A DNA stretch of 64,000 nucleotides from Acetobacter garciniae (GTDB lineage Bacteria > Pseudomonadota > Alphaproteobacteria > Acetobacterales > Acetobacteraceae): contig NZ_JAFVMH010000002.1 in NCBI RefSeq assembly GCF_017377735.1, positions 434,001-498,000 of the forward strand. The letters are read 5' to 3'. The first letter of the stretch is position 1, and each line of letters opens with the position of its first letter. A model generated the notes under the pieces. The model did not search any database. It was not told where the DNA came from and was given only the letters and a program-made list of their open reading frames with translations. Of this stretch, positions 51,202 through 60,475 are shown in pieces. The translations under genes and the position numbers were made by a program.

Positions 51202-51938
51202 GGGTATTGGTCCTGCATGCTGTGGGGCCGCGTGGGCAGGGTGTTACCGCCCGATGCGGGGGAGGGCAACGGCCCATCGTGTTCGAGGCGTGGCATTGAT
51301 AAGGGAGCGCCAGCCGGTTGAGCGGGGCTTTCCCGATCCCGACAACGCGGGAGCAGTCCGGTACGATGGCACAAAACGCCGTGAGGAAACATCACGCAAC
51401 CCACCGCGCGACACCCGGGCTCCCACCGCTCCGGACCGCTATGGCGCATGCATTGTCCCCCGCCCATATCAGGAAGGCGAAGGTTATGGCGGATTGCGCG
51501 CGCGCGATTGCAGGCACCGGGCCGATCGCTCCCGCACTGGCGCAAATGTTGCGCGATCATTATGGAAGGAACGACCAATGGCAGGCCACCCTTCGGCCTG
51601 CGTAATCTGACCCGCAGCAGGCGGGGGAAGATTTCAGGGGCCGCATGCCTGGGGGGCCGAATGGCGGGATTACGCGCCATAGCTATGCCGTGATGGGGTG
51701 CGAGAAATGTTGCATCCGGAGTCGCCGGGACTTAGAGCCTGTTTCGAAACGCGGCGGCAAAGGGGCTGGTGAAAGGCGTTCAGCGCTGGACACGCACAGC
51801 GTATGCCCTGATTGAGTGCGGGCCGCGCTGTCAGGCCTGAAAGAACCTGGCAGCACATGCCGCCCCGCTGTTCAGGCGGGGGGCAGGGGCGGGGGGTGCG
51901 TATCTGGTTGGTATGGTAAGAAGGAAATACGGTCCGAT
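51202..51938. other. 737-bp gap between apbC and the OpgC-like gene
   Basis: No confident gene. A possible small plus-strand frame (from 51366 to 51605; MAQNAVRKHHATHRATP... ending KVMADCARAIAGTGPIAPALAQMLRDHYGRNDQWQ) has a plausible helical C-terminal half and GGAGCAG upstream, but no recognisable family; probability of being real about 0.3. The segment at 51730-51840 has no clear content. Confidence 0.4.
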
Positions 51939-53168
51939 ATGCCGGGCAGGGTCATGACGGCGCACAAACAGGACAGGCAGGCCACGACCGCGCCCCGCGA
52001 CAGGGGTGCGGGTGGCAGCCTGCGCGGGGGGCTTGCGGCCACGGCGCAGGCGCTGGCGGCCAAGGGGCGCGATCACCGCATAGACGCCCTGCGCGGTGTC
52101 GCCCTGCTGATGATGTTCATAGACCATATTCCCCAGGACCTGCTGAACCGCTTTACCATGCGCAATGTGGGCTTTGCAGATGCGGCGGAAGTGTTCGTGC
52201 TGCTGGCGGGTTATGCCTCCTGGCTGGCTTACGGGCGCGGGTTCGAAAAATACGGCGTGGTGGTTACGCTCAAGCGGCTGTTCCGGCGCTGCGTGCAGCT
52301 TTACATCGGCCAGACGATCATGGTCGCGGTCTATGTGTTCACCATCCGCATCTGGCGGCATTTCACCCCCGTTTCGGTCGATTATCTCGAACCCGAACTG
52401 GCCCACGGCATGAGCTGGGTCTGGCGGGTGATGATGTTCGACGCGCTGCCCAGCAACCTGAATATCCTGCCCCTCTATATCGTGCTGCTGGCGGGGTTCC
52501 CCGTCTTTTACCTGCTGGTGCGCGCACAGCATTCGCTTGCCCTGCTGCTGGCCGGGGCGTTGTGGCTGCTGGTCAACCTGGACCCGGCCCTGAACTTCCC
52601 CAACTGGCTGGACCCCGATGGCTGGTATTTCAACCCGCTGGCCTGGCAGTTCCTGTTCGCCCTGGGGCTGAGTGCATCGGCCGAGGCGCAGCGCCATGGC
52701 GGCAATTTTCCCCATCGCACCTGGCTGGTGGTTCTGTGCTGGGGGTATCTGGGGTTTTCGGCCTTGCAGGCTTTCCCCTGGGTGTTGTGGGGCCTGCCCG
52801 ACCTGCGCCCCTTTGGCGATGCCGTGGCCCCCGCCAAGACCTGGCTGTCGCCCCTGCGCCTGCTCGATGTGGTGGCCATTTTCTACCTGGTGCAGTCCTC
52901 GGTCGCGGCGCGTCGCTGGTCGGCGGAGTCGGGGATCGGGCAGGCCCTGGCCTGTGTCGGCCGCCATTCGCTGGAGGTGTTCGTGGTGGGCACCGTGCTG
53001 GACCTGTATGCCCGGCTGATTTTCAGCACCTTCGGGGAAAGCTGGCTTTTGCAGGTGGGGGTCAATGTCGTGGGGCTGGCCATTCTGTTCAGCGTGGCTT
53101 TCTGGCTGGACAGGCGGCGCAATGTCCGCGTGCGGGCACCGCGCACGCCCGGTGCGCCCGCGGTGTAA
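51939..53168 (+). CDS. OpgC domain-containing membrane protein
   Basis: Polytopic protein (about 10 helices, 409 residues) of the OpgC family, acyltransferase-3-like membrane proteins that succinylate osmoregulated periplasmic glucans. Family segments: DHRIDALRGVALLMMFIDHIPQDLLNRFTMRNVGFADAAEVFVLLAGYASWLAYGR, RRCVQLYIGQTIM, LPSNLNILPLYIVLLAGFPVFY, WYFNPLAWQFLFALGL and GRHSLEVFVVGTVLDL. The start is uncertain between MPGRV (51939, AAGGAA upstream) and MTAHK (51954). No opgGH neighbour. Confidence 0.88.
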   Translation: MPGRVMTAHKQDRQATTAPRDRGAGGSLRGGLAATAQALAAKGRDHRIDALRGVALLMMFIDHIPQDLLNRFTMRNVGFADAAEVFVLLAGYASWLAYGRGFEKYGVVVTLKRLFRRCVQLYIGQTIMVAVYVFTIRIWRHFTPVSVDYLEPELAHGMSWVWRVMMFDALPSNLNILPLYIVLLAGFPVFYLLVRAQHSLALLLAGALWLLVNLDPALNFPNWLDPDGWYFNPLAWQFLFALGLSASAEAQRHGGNFPHRTWLVVLCWGYLGFSALQAFPWVLWGLPDLRPFGDAVAPAKTWLSPLRLLDVVAIFYLVQSSVAARRWSAESGIGQALACVGRHSLEVFVVGTVLDLYARLIFSTFGESWLLQVGVNVVGLAILFSVAFWLDRRRNVRVRAPRTPGAPAV

Positions 53169-53329
53169 GCCGCACCGTAGCGGGCCTTTGCCGCTTCGCC
53201 CCATACCCCACCCCAAAGCGTGGGCCGGGGTCGCGGCAGGTGCCTTGGTCTTGCTGCGGGCTGAAGGAATGGCCTAACATTTTCCGCTATTCGTTTTTTA
53301 TCCGTTTCCGCCTGAAAGTCCGCGTGCCC

Positions 53330-54889
53330 ATGCCCTTGTCTGTTCGTCTGTTCGGTACCGTCTCCCTTTCCGGCCTGTTGATGGGGGCCAGCCTGTGCGC
53401 TCCGGCATGGGCGCAGAACCCCGCCCCGAATGGCGCTGCCCCGCCCGCGGCACCCGCCCCGGCCATAGCGGTATCGGGGGCGCGTCCCGTGCCCGACAGC
53501 TTTGCCGACCTGGCTGCCCGCCTGCTGCCTGCCGTGGTCAATGTCTCCACCACCCAGACGGTGCGGGGGGATTCGTCGGATGATGACGATGATGACGACC
53601 AGCAGCCGCAACTGCCGGATTTTCCGCGCGGTTCCCCGTTCGAGAAATTCTTTCATGATTTCATGAACCGCCAGACCGATCCCAACGCCCCGCCGCGGCG
53701 CATGCAGGCCCTGGGGTCCGGCTTCATTATCGACCCCGCGGGCTATATCGTGACCAATAACCACGTGATCCACCGCGCGGACCGGATCACGGTCACCTTG
53801 CAGGACAACACGGTGCTGACGGCGCGCGCCATCGGCCATGACGACCGAACGGATCTGGCCCTGCTGAAGGTCGAGAGCAAGAAACCCCTGCCGTTCGTCT
53901 CCTTCGGGGACAGCGACCACCGCCGCGTGGGGGACTGGGTGCTGGCCATCGGCAATCCGTTCGGCCTGTCGGGCACGGTCACGGCGGGTATTATCTCCTC
54001 ACGCGGGCGCAATATCGACCAGGGCCCGTATGATGACTTCATCCAGACCGATGCCCCCATCAACAAGGGCAATTCCGGCGGCCCGCTTTTTGACATGGAC
54101 GGCAATGTCATAGGCGTGAACACGGCCATTTACTCGCCCTCCGGCGGGTCGGTGGGTATCGGCTTTTCCATTCCCTCGGACGAGGCGCGCGGCGTGGTCG
54201 AGCAGTTGCGCAAGAGCGGCAAGGTCTCGCGCGGGTGGCTGGGTGTGCGTATCCAGAACGTCACGCAGGATATTGCCGACGGGCTCAGCCTGCCTTCGGC
54301 CAGTGGCGCGCTGGTGGCCGGGGTGGAAAAGGACGGTCCCGCCGCCAAGGCCGGGCTGAAGACGGGGGACGTCATTCTCTCGCTCAATGGCAAGCCGGTG
54401 GATGGCCGGGCCCTGCCGCGCCTTTCCGCGCAACTGCCCGTGGGCGGGCAGGCCCATCTGGGGCTGTGGCGCAAAGGCAAGACGCTGGATACGCCCATAA
54501 CCATCGCCGCCCTGCCCGAAACGGAGGACGACCCCACCCCCAAGCCGGTGCCCGACCACAAGGGCGCCAATTCGCTGAGCTTTGCCGATTTCGGTTTTTC
54601 CGTCAGCGCGCTGGACGCCCCGGCCCGGCAGAAATACGGGCTTTCCCCCGGGCAGAAGGGGGTCGTGGTCACCGCCGTGCATGATGACGGCGTGGCGGCC
54701 GATCGCGGGTTGAAGGAAGGGGATGTGATTACCGAGGTCCAGCAGGCCGAGGTCAACACCCCCGCGGCGTTGAAGCAGCGCATAGAAGCGGCCCGCAAGG
54801 ACAAGAAACGCTCCGTGCTGCTGCTGGTGCATGATGCCGACGGCCTGCGCTGGGTGCCCCTGCCGCTGAACGGGGATGACACGCCCTGA
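53330..54889 (+). CDS. Periplasmic serine protease, Do/DegP family
   Basis: HtrA-type protease/chaperone, 519 residues, with signal peptide (LFGTVSLSGLLMGASLCAPAWAQ). Catalytic triad His145 (TNNHV), Asp175 (DDRTDLALLK) and Ser249 (GNSGGPL). PDZ1 about 290-385 (RGWLGVRIQNVTQDIADGL, GPAAKAGLKTGDVILSLNGKPV) and PDZ2 about 410-510 (GVVVTAVHDDGVAADRGLKEGDVITEV). An acidic run of seven Asp (84-90) sits in the regulatory LA-loop region. Upstream Shine-Dalgarno weak. Confidence 0.95.
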   Translation: MPLSVRLFGTVSLSGLLMGASLCAPAWAQNPAPNGAAPPAAPAPAIAVSGARPVPDSFADLAARLLPAVVNVSTTQTVRGDSSDDDDDDDQQPQLPDFPRGSPFEKFFHDFMNRQTDPNAPPRRMQALGSGFIIDPAGYIVTNNHVIHRADRITVTLQDNTVLTARAIGHDDRTDLALLKVESKKPLPFVSFGDSDHRRVGDWVLAIGNPFGLSGTVTAGIISSRGRNIDQGPYDDFIQTDAPINKGNSGGPLFDMDGNVIGVNTAIYSPSGGSVGIGFSIPSDEARGVVEQLRKSGKVSRGWLGVRIQNVTQDIADGLSLPSASGALVAGVEKDGPAAKAGLKTGDVILSLNGKPVDGRALPRLSAQLPVGGQAHLGLWRKGKTLDTPITIAALPETEDDPTPKPVPDHKGANSLSFADFGFSVSALDAPARQKYGLSPGQKGVVVTAVHDDGVAADRGLKEGDVITEVQQAEVNTPAALKQRIEAARKDKKRSVLLLVHDADGLRWVPLPLNGDDTP

Positions 54890-54997
54890 TCCCGCTCCTG
54901 GCCCCAGGCCGCCCGACGCGCACGCCCCGGGCTGAATGCCGCTCCGGCCCCCCGCAGGACAAGAGCCACCTCTTTTTTGCAAGGGGCGGCTGAACCC

Positions 54998-56044
54998 ATG
55001 CGGAACATGGCATCCCTTTTCGCGCGCTGGCGGGCGGATACGACCGTGCGCCAGACCGTGCGCCTGCTCAGCGCCGTGGGGCTTGCGGCCTTCGTCGCCT
55101 GGCTTATCAACTTGCAGGAACCGGGCTGGGCGCTGATCACTTCTGTCATCGTCACGCAGAACAGCATTACCGACACCATTTCCAAGGGGCGGGACCAGCT
55201 TGTCGGCACGTTGATCGGGGCGTCCGTCAGTATCGTGCCCATTACGCTGATCGCGGTGCTGCACTGGCCGTTATGGATCGCCTTCACCCTGGCTTTCGTG
55301 CCGCTGGCCGTGCTGGTGTCCTGGAAGCCGGAGGCCCGCATGGGGGTGGTGACGCTGATGATCGCCATTCTCTTCCCCACCAATAACAGCCCGTATCTGC
55401 AACCGGTCGAGCGGGTGCTGGCCATTCTGATCGGGGTGGGGGTTTCCACCGTGGTCACCTATGTGGTGCTGCACGAACAGGCCCGGCGCGATGCGTTCCG
55501 CAGTGCGGCCCAGACCGTGCGCCAGATCGTGGACATGCTGCAAAAAGCCCGCTCGCGCGATGTGGGCTGGCCCCAGATCCAGGACATGAACGACGATTGC
55601 GCGGCCTCCCTGCGCAAGGTGCAGGCCGCGTTGGAGGAAGCCCGGCGCGAACACTGGCGCCCGCTCGAGGCGCGCGACCCCATGCTGGCCCGCCTGCCGC
55701 AGGGGCTGCGCCAGTTGCAGATCGACGCCTTGGTGGTGGCCCGCGCCCTGCTCAGCCTGCCCGACGGGGCGGTGGCCATAGACCCGCAGGAGGTGGCGAC
55801 CATCCGCGCGGGCATGCAGCGCGGTTTCGGCTGGATCATAGAACGCTGCGAAAGCGAGGCCGTGGCCCGCACGGGGGAAGACCGCCGTGTGGCCGCGGGG
55901 GTGATTTCGGCCCTGCCATCGCTCAGCGCAACCGGGGACCCGACCATTCGTTTCCTCGTGGGTATTCTGCTTGCCGACCTCAAGCAGTTGATCGGCCTGC
56001 TGGGCGATGACGACACCGAACGTCCGGCCCCAGATCCCACCTGA
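54998..56044 (+). CDS. FUSC family membrane protein (aromatic-acid exporter-like)
   Basis: A 348-residue protein with six N-terminal helices (SAVGLAAFVAWLINL, GTLIGASVSIVPITLIAVL, WIAFTLAFVPLAVLVS, VVTLMIAILFP, LAILIGVGVSTVVTYVVL) and the FUSC signature WALITSVIVTQNSITDTISKGRDQLVGTLIGA. A cytoplasmic helical region follows. FUSC proteins are linked to efflux of aromatic acids or fusaric acid; the substrate is unknown. ATG 54998 has AAGGGGCGG upstream. Confidence 0.85.
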   Translation: MRNMASLFARWRADTTVRQTVRLLSAVGLAAFVAWLINLQEPGWALITSVIVTQNSITDTISKGRDQLVGTLIGASVSIVPITLIAVLHWPLWIAFTLAFVPLAVLVSWKPEARMGVVTLMIAILFPTNNSPYLQPVERVLAILIGVGVSTVVTYVVLHEQARRDAFRSAAQTVRQIVDMLQKARSRDVGWPQIQDMNDDCAASLRKVQAALEEARREHWRPLEARDPMLARLPQGLRQLQIDALVVARALLSLPDGAVAIDPQEVATIRAGMQRGFGWIIERCESEAVARTGEDRRVAAGVISALPSLSATGDPTIRFLVGILLADLKQLIGLLGDDDTERPAPDPT

Positions 56045-56189
56045 CGGACTGCTGGCATCGGGCAGGGGCAAGGTGGGCGATATGGGTCGCAGAGACAGGG
56101 ATACCGGCTACAAGAACAACGGCCCGGCGATAAATTAGGAGAACGCCGCCCAGAAGATGACCGGCGGACAGAGGCAGGAAGGAACAGTT

Positions 56190-57173
56190 ATGGTAGCGCA
56201 GTCAGATAGCGTGGTGCGAATTCATCGGACCGGTGGGCCGGAGGTGCTTCAGGTCGAGAGCGTACCCGTAGCCCAGCCGGGGGAAGGGCAGGTTCTGCTG
56301 CGGCAGGATGCCATAGGCGTGAATTTCATCGACACGTATTTTCGCGCGGGCCTTTACAAATTTCCCTCCATGCCGGGCATTCCCGGCATGGAAGGGGCCG
56401 GTGTGGTCGAGGCCGTGGGGCCGGGTGTCACGACCCTCAAGGTCGGGGACCGGGTGGCCTATGCGGGCGTGCTGGGGGCTTATGCGCGTTACCGCGTGAT
56501 CGCGGCCGACAGGCTGGTGGTGCTGCCCGATGGCGTGCCCACCGATGTGGCGGCGGCGGTCATGCTGCGCGGGCTTTCGGCCCATATGCTGCTGCGCCGG
56601 GTGCATGAGGTGCGTGCGGGTGAGAGCATTCTTGTCTACGCGCCGGCAGGCGGTGTTGGCCAGTTTTTGTGCCAGTGGGGCAAGCATCTGGGGGCCCGGG
56701 TCATTGGCGTGACCTCGTCCGAGAAAAAAGCCGAAATCGCGCGGGCCTGCGGTGCTGCTGACGTGGTGGTGGGTCGGGACAACCTGCCCGAACGCATCCG
56801 CGAACTGACGGGGGGCAGGATGGTGCCCGTGGTCTATGACAGCATCGGTCGCGACACGTTCGAGGCCAGCCTGTCCTGCCTGGCCCCACGCGGGCTTATG
56901 GTCAGTTACGGCAATGCGTCGGGTCCGGTCACGGGGGTCGATGTCGGCACGCTTGCCACCCATGGCAGCCTGTACCTGACCCGCCCGACCATGATGACCT
57001 ATGTTGCCGCCCGCGCGGACCTGGAAAGTGCCGCCCACGAACTGTTCGGCCTGCTTGTGGCCGGCGTTCTGCGGCCCAGCATCGGCCAGCGTTTCGCGCT
57101 CAAGGATGCAGCCCAGGCCCATCAGGCGCTGGAATCGGGCCAGACGACCGGCAGCACGATCCTGATCCCCTGA
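56190..57173 (+). CDS. qor: NADPH:quinone oxidoreductase (zeta-crystallin type)
   Basis: Zinc-free medium-chain dehydrogenase/reductase of 327 residues that reduces quinones with NADPH. Motifs: IGVNFIDTYFRAGLY, PGIPGMEGAGVVEAVGPGVTTLKVGDRVAY, the nucleotide-binding VYAPAGGVGQFLCQWGKHLGARVIGVTSS and YGNASGPVTGVD. The ATG at MVAQSDS has an AGGAAGGA Shine-Dalgarno, better than an upstream in-frame option. Confidence 0.93.
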   Translation: MVAQSDSVVRIHRTGGPEVLQVESVPVAQPGEGQVLLRQDAIGVNFIDTYFRAGLYKFPSMPGIPGMEGAGVVEAVGPGVTTLKVGDRVAYAGVLGAYARYRVIAADRLVVLPDGVPTDVAAAVMLRGLSAHMLLRRVHEVRAGESILVYAPAGGVGQFLCQWGKHLGARVIGVTSSEKKAEIARACGAADVVVGRDNLPERIRELTGGRMVPVVYDSIGRDTFEASLSCLAPRGLMVSYGNASGPVTGVDVGTLATHGSLYLTRPTMMTYVAARADLESAAHELFGLLVAGVLRPSIGQRFALKDAAQAHQALESGQTTGSTILIP

Positions 57174-57457
57174 GCGGACACACCGCCCATAGGTGCAAGC
57201 GCAGGGCAGGTATGATCCCACCTGCCCATGCCGGGTTCGGGGCCTGCGTCGCAAGGCGGTCGGCTGGGCCTGGCAGGACGTTCCCGGCCTGGAAACGGGG
57301 CTTTTGATGCGTCTTGTGCGGCCGATGCGCTCTGGTCGTCATGCGGGTTTTCCACACCCGTGGGCCAGATGGCATGACGTGGGGGCACGGATGCGCTAGG
57401 ATGATGCGATCGCCCGGCCCTGGTCGGGTGGCCCATGAGTTTCAAGGATGCTTCGAA

Positions 57458-57571
57458 ATGGCGAATTGCCCCGTAAAATGTCCCAAATCCCCCTGCGTGC
57501 GCGGCCTGCTGCTGGTTGGCCTGGCCGCAGCCGCGTTCTTCTTCTTCCGCAAGAAGAAGTGCTGCGCCTGA
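57458..57571 (+). CDS. 37-residue Cys-rich membrane peptide
   Basis: A short frame with AAGGA 10 nt upstream of its ATG: an N-terminal part with three cysteines (MANCPVKCPKSPCVRG), one hydrophobic helix (LLLVGLAAAAFFFF) and a basic, Cys-rich end (RKKKCCA). The composition is far from random for this GC-rich DNA and a strong terminator follows about 60 bp later. Probably a real small membrane protein of unknown role. Confidence 0.6.
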   Translation: MANCPVKCPKSPCVRGLLLVGLAAAAFFFFRKKKCCA

Positions 57572-57632
57572 GCATGGACCCCGCGCGGGCCAGGGGGTGA
57601 TCCCCCTTGGGCTTGCGCGTCAGGACATATCG

Positions 57633-57670
57633 AGACCCCGTCAGGCCTGGCCGGACGGGGTCTTGTTTTT
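57633..57670 (+). terminator. Intrinsic terminator after the small membrane peptide
   Basis: Stem AGACCCCGTC / GACGGGGTCT (10 bp) with an 11-nt loop and a TTGTTTTT tail. It ends transcription from qor and the small peptide gene. The rest of the 57572-57887 gap has no gene; it should hold the promoter of the next gene. Confidence 0.88.
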
Positions 57671-57887
57671 GGGGCATGAACCCGCTTGGGGAGGGTGCGC
57701 GCAATTATGGCTGCGACGGATAACGTTTTTCCCGCTCCTGTGTTAGGGTGGCCTTACGCGGCTTGGCGCCGCTGGCCCTGTGAGCAGATGTTTCGGATAG
57801 CCCGGCCCCGGTCGCCCTTTTAGGAACGCGGCCTGCCTTTGCCTGATCCGGTCTGCCTGGGCCTGATGAAGGAAAGGATAGAGACCG

Positions 57888-58574
57888 TTGCAATCTCCTG
57901 CCTCACGTTTTTCCTCTCACGCCACGGTGATGGTGGCGAGATGCGCGTTCGCCCTGTTCGGCCTGGGCACTGCGGCCCTGGTCGCGCTGCCGTCTGCGGC
58001 ACATGCCCAGGCTTCAGTTCTGCTGAAGAACCAGCAGGCTGGCGCTGTTGTCGAAACGGTGGATCGCGACGCGCGAGAAATTCTGCTGCGTGAAGATAAC
58101 GGTCACCTGCTGACCGTCGAATACGGATCGGCCGTCAAGGACCTGCCCCACATGCATGAGGGCGACCACCTGCGCATCAGCTATGTGGAAACGCTGGGCG
58201 CGCAGATCGCCCCTCCCGGCAGCCCTATGCCTGAATCCACGCTGACCACGGCTCGCGGCTTCGTGCATGGGCATCCGCGCGGGGTTATCGCCGCCTTCAA
58301 CCGTGAGCGCGCGACGGTCAAGACCATCGACCTGAAAACGCACACGCTCTCCTTCGTCACCGATGACGGCAGCCTGCACGTGACCGTGCTGCGCACCCAG
58401 GCCATGCAGGATTTCCTGGCAACCCTGAAGGTGGGCGACGTGGTGGATATCACCCGTATGGAATCCATCTCCTATGTCATTACCAGCAAGGTCGTGCCCC
58501 AGCCGCAGGCGGCAACCCCGCAACTGGCCGTGCCTGCGGGGGATGTGGTCTCTGCCGCGCCAGCCGGCCAGTAA
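57888..58574 (+). CDS. Uncharacterised exported protein
   Basis: A 228-residue protein starting at TTG with a strong AAGGAAAGGA Shine-Dalgarno; an ATG at 57930 lacks one. The signal peptide ends at PSAAHAQ. The mature part is beta-rich: two similar segments, VVETVDRDAREILLREDNGHLLTVEYGSAVKDLPHMHEGDHLRISYVETL and VIAAFNRERATVKTIDLKTHTLSFVTDDGSLHVTVLRTQAMQDFLATLKVGDVVDITRMES. They look like an internal duplication of a small OB/barrel-like domain. Similar copper/cation-binding-like proteins occur in proteobacteria, but I cannot assign a function. Confidence 0.75.
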   Translation: MQSPASRFSSHATVMVARCAFALFGLGTAALVALPSAAHAQASVLLKNQQAGAVVETVDRDAREILLREDNGHLLTVEYGSAVKDLPHMHEGDHLRISYVETLGAQIAPPGSPMPESTLTTARGFVHGHPRGVIAAFNRERATVKTIDLKTHTLSFVTDDGSLHVTVLRTQAMQDFLATLKVGDVVDITRMESISYVITSKVVPQPQAATPQLAVPAGDVVSAAPAGQ

Positions 58575-58666
58575 GTCGGCCGGGCAGCCTGGCCCCGGCC
58601 TTGCCTGCCCAACGGGTGGGCCCGTGGGGCAGGCTGGCCATGGGCCCAGCGGTAGATAACCCGATC

Positions 58667-59455
58667 ATGATCCACGCCTCTCCTGTCAGTCTGCGGCATT
58701 ATGGTGTGGGTCACGCCAGCCATACGCATGAGTTCGTGCAGATCGTCGTACCCGTGCAGGGGGCGTTATGCCTGGAAGTGGCGGGCCGCCAGGCCTGCCT
58801 GACCGAAAGCCAGGCCGCCTATGTGGGGGCGGGGGCGGCCCATGCGCAGGAAGCGCGCGGGGGGAACTGTTCCCTCGTGCTTGAACTGGACTCCGCCGAA
58901 ATCAGCCCTGCTCTGGCGGAAAATCTTGCCGGGCAACGTTTCTTTTCGCTTCCACCGGGGGCGAGCGCATTTGTTTCCTACATGGCGCTCAGCCTGCGGC
59001 ACAGGCAGCCATCGGCCCTTATGCTCGCACAATGGAAAAGTCTGCTGCTGGCCGAACTGGCCCCGGGCGACAGCCTGCCCGGCGGGCGGCTGGCGACCCT
59101 GCTGGCGCGGATCGATGCAAACCCCGCCGCCCATTGGACCATTGCCGCCATGGCGCGCACACTGGGGGTCAGTGCCAGCCGGGTGCATGTCCTGTTTCAG
59201 CACGAACTGGGAACGACCCCCCGGGCATGGCTGGTGCAGCGCCGCTGTGCGTGGGCCCGCACATGGCTGGAGACGACAACCCTGCCACTGGCGGACATAG
59301 CCTGCCGCGCGGGCTATGCCGACCAGGCTGGCATGACGCGCGCCATACGGCACGAGACGGGCCTGCCACCCGGTGCCTACAGGCGATTGTGGCGCGAGTT
59401 GGAGACAAAACCACAAGACCCCCCGACAAGACGGAGCAGCCCCTTCGTTTCATAG
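58667..59455 (+). CDS. AraC family transcriptional regulator
   Basis: A 262-residue regulator: N-terminal cupin sensor (HASHTHEFVQIVVPVQGALCLEVAGRQACLTESQAAYVGAGAAHAQEA, with His residues) and C-terminal double HTH (WTIAAMARTLGVSASRVHVLFQHELGTTPRAWLVQRRCAWARTWLETTTLPLADIACRAGYADQAGMTRAIRHETGLPPGAYR). It is 9 bp upstream of the EamA transporter on the same strand, so it probably controls or accompanies that exporter. An in-frame ATG nine codons earlier (58640) is possible. Confidence 0.9.
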   Translation: MIHASPVSLRHYGVGHASHTHEFVQIVVPVQGALCLEVAGRQACLTESQAAYVGAGAAHAQEARGGNCSLVLELDSAEISPALAENLAGQRFFSLPPGASAFVSYMALSLRHRQPSALMLAQWKSLLLAELAPGDSLPGGRLATLLARIDANPAAHWTIAAMARTLGVSASRVHVLFQHELGTTPRAWLVQRRCAWARTWLETTTLPLADIACRAGYADQAGMTRAIRHETGLPPGAYRRLWRELETKPQDPPTRRSSPFVS

Positions 59456-59464
59456 ACATGCGGT

Positions 59465-60445
59465 ATGAACACGCATGATGTGGCAACACCGCGATTGGGA
59501 ACCCGGCAACTGGGCGAAGGGATTGCCTGCGGCATGGGCGCGGGGGCGCTATGGGGCGTGATTTTTCTGGCCCCCGAGCTGATCGGGCCCTTTACCCCCA
59601 TGGAACTGGCATCCGGGCGTTATCTTTTTTACGGCCTGTTCGCGCTGGTGCTGATAGCCCCCCGGTGGGGCCGTATCAGCCGCCATATCGCACAGGCCGA
59701 CTGGTGGCGGCTGGGCTGGCTCTCCCTTGCGGGCAATACGGCGTATTACGTGCTGCTGTGCAGTGCGGTGCGTTATGGCGGCGTGGCCATGACATCCCTC
59801 GTGACCGGTTTTCTGCCCGTCGTGGTCGCCTGCATCGGCAGTCGTGGCGGGCATATTTCCCTGACCCGGTTACTGCCCGGCATGGCTTTATGTGTGGCGG
59901 GCGCTGCCTGCATTGCGTGGCAGGCCATGGCCATACCGGCGTCAGCCATGGCCCCGGCCCCGCTTGGCGGGCTGGCCTGCGCGCTGGCGGCCCTTTTGTG
60001 CTGGGCGGGTTTTGCGGTGGGCAACGCCCGGGCCATGGCGCTCCTCGATCAGATCGGCCCCATGGACTGGAGCCTGCTGATGGGCCTTGTCACGGCGGCC
60101 CAGGCGCTGGTGCTGGCCCCTGTGGCGTTCGGCCTTGATCGCGTGGCGCATTCCGCGCCCCTGTGGTGGCGGTTCGGGCTGGTCTGCGCGGGGGTTGCGG
60201 TTCTGGCCTCCATCGGTGGCACGGCGCTGTGGAACCGCATGAGCCAGCTTTTGCCCCTGACACTGGCCGGGCATATGGTCCTGTTCGAAACCCTGTTCGC
60301 GCTGCTGTATGGTTTCGTGTGGGAACAGCGGCTGCCGACCGTGCTGGAAAGCCTGGCGTTCTGCTGCGTCATGCTCAGCCTGCTGGCCTGCGTGCGCGCC
60401 CATGGAACACGTGACCATGCCGCCGGGCAGGGCGATCTTTTTTGA
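59465..60445 (+). CDS. EamA/DMT family transporter
   Basis: Ten-helix drug/metabolite transporter of 326 residues with two EamA repeats (about 22-150 and 168-310). Seen: GMGAGALWGVIFLAPELIGPFTPMELASGRYLFYGLF, GNTAYYVLLCSAVRYGGVAMTSLVTGFLPVVVAC and the second repeat ending LTLAGHMVLFETLFALLYGFVWEQRLP. Likely an exporter of amino acids or metabolites; substrate unknown. Follows the AraC gene by 9 bp. Confidence 0.88.
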   Translation: MNTHDVATPRLGTRQLGEGIACGMGAGALWGVIFLAPELIGPFTPMELASGRYLFYGLFALVLIAPRWGRISRHIAQADWWRLGWLSLAGNTAYYVLLCSAVRYGGVAMTSLVTGFLPVVVACIGSRGGHISLTRLLPGMALCVAGAACIAWQAMAIPASAMAPAPLGGLACALAALLCWAGFAVGNARAMALLDQIGPMDWSLLMGLVTAAQALVLAPVAFGLDRVAHSAPLWWRFGLVCAGVAVLASIGGTALWNRMSQLLPLTLAGHMVLFETLFALLYGFVWEQRLPTVLESLAFCCVMLSLLACVRAHGTRDHAAGQGDLF

Positions 60446-60475
60446 CGGGCTTCAATACGGAGGAAAACAGCCATC

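Noticed and set aside
51318-51605. Small open frame with helical C terminus after apbC
   Set aside because: Could be real but has no recognisable family and an uncertain start; noted in the gap entry, not called as a gene.
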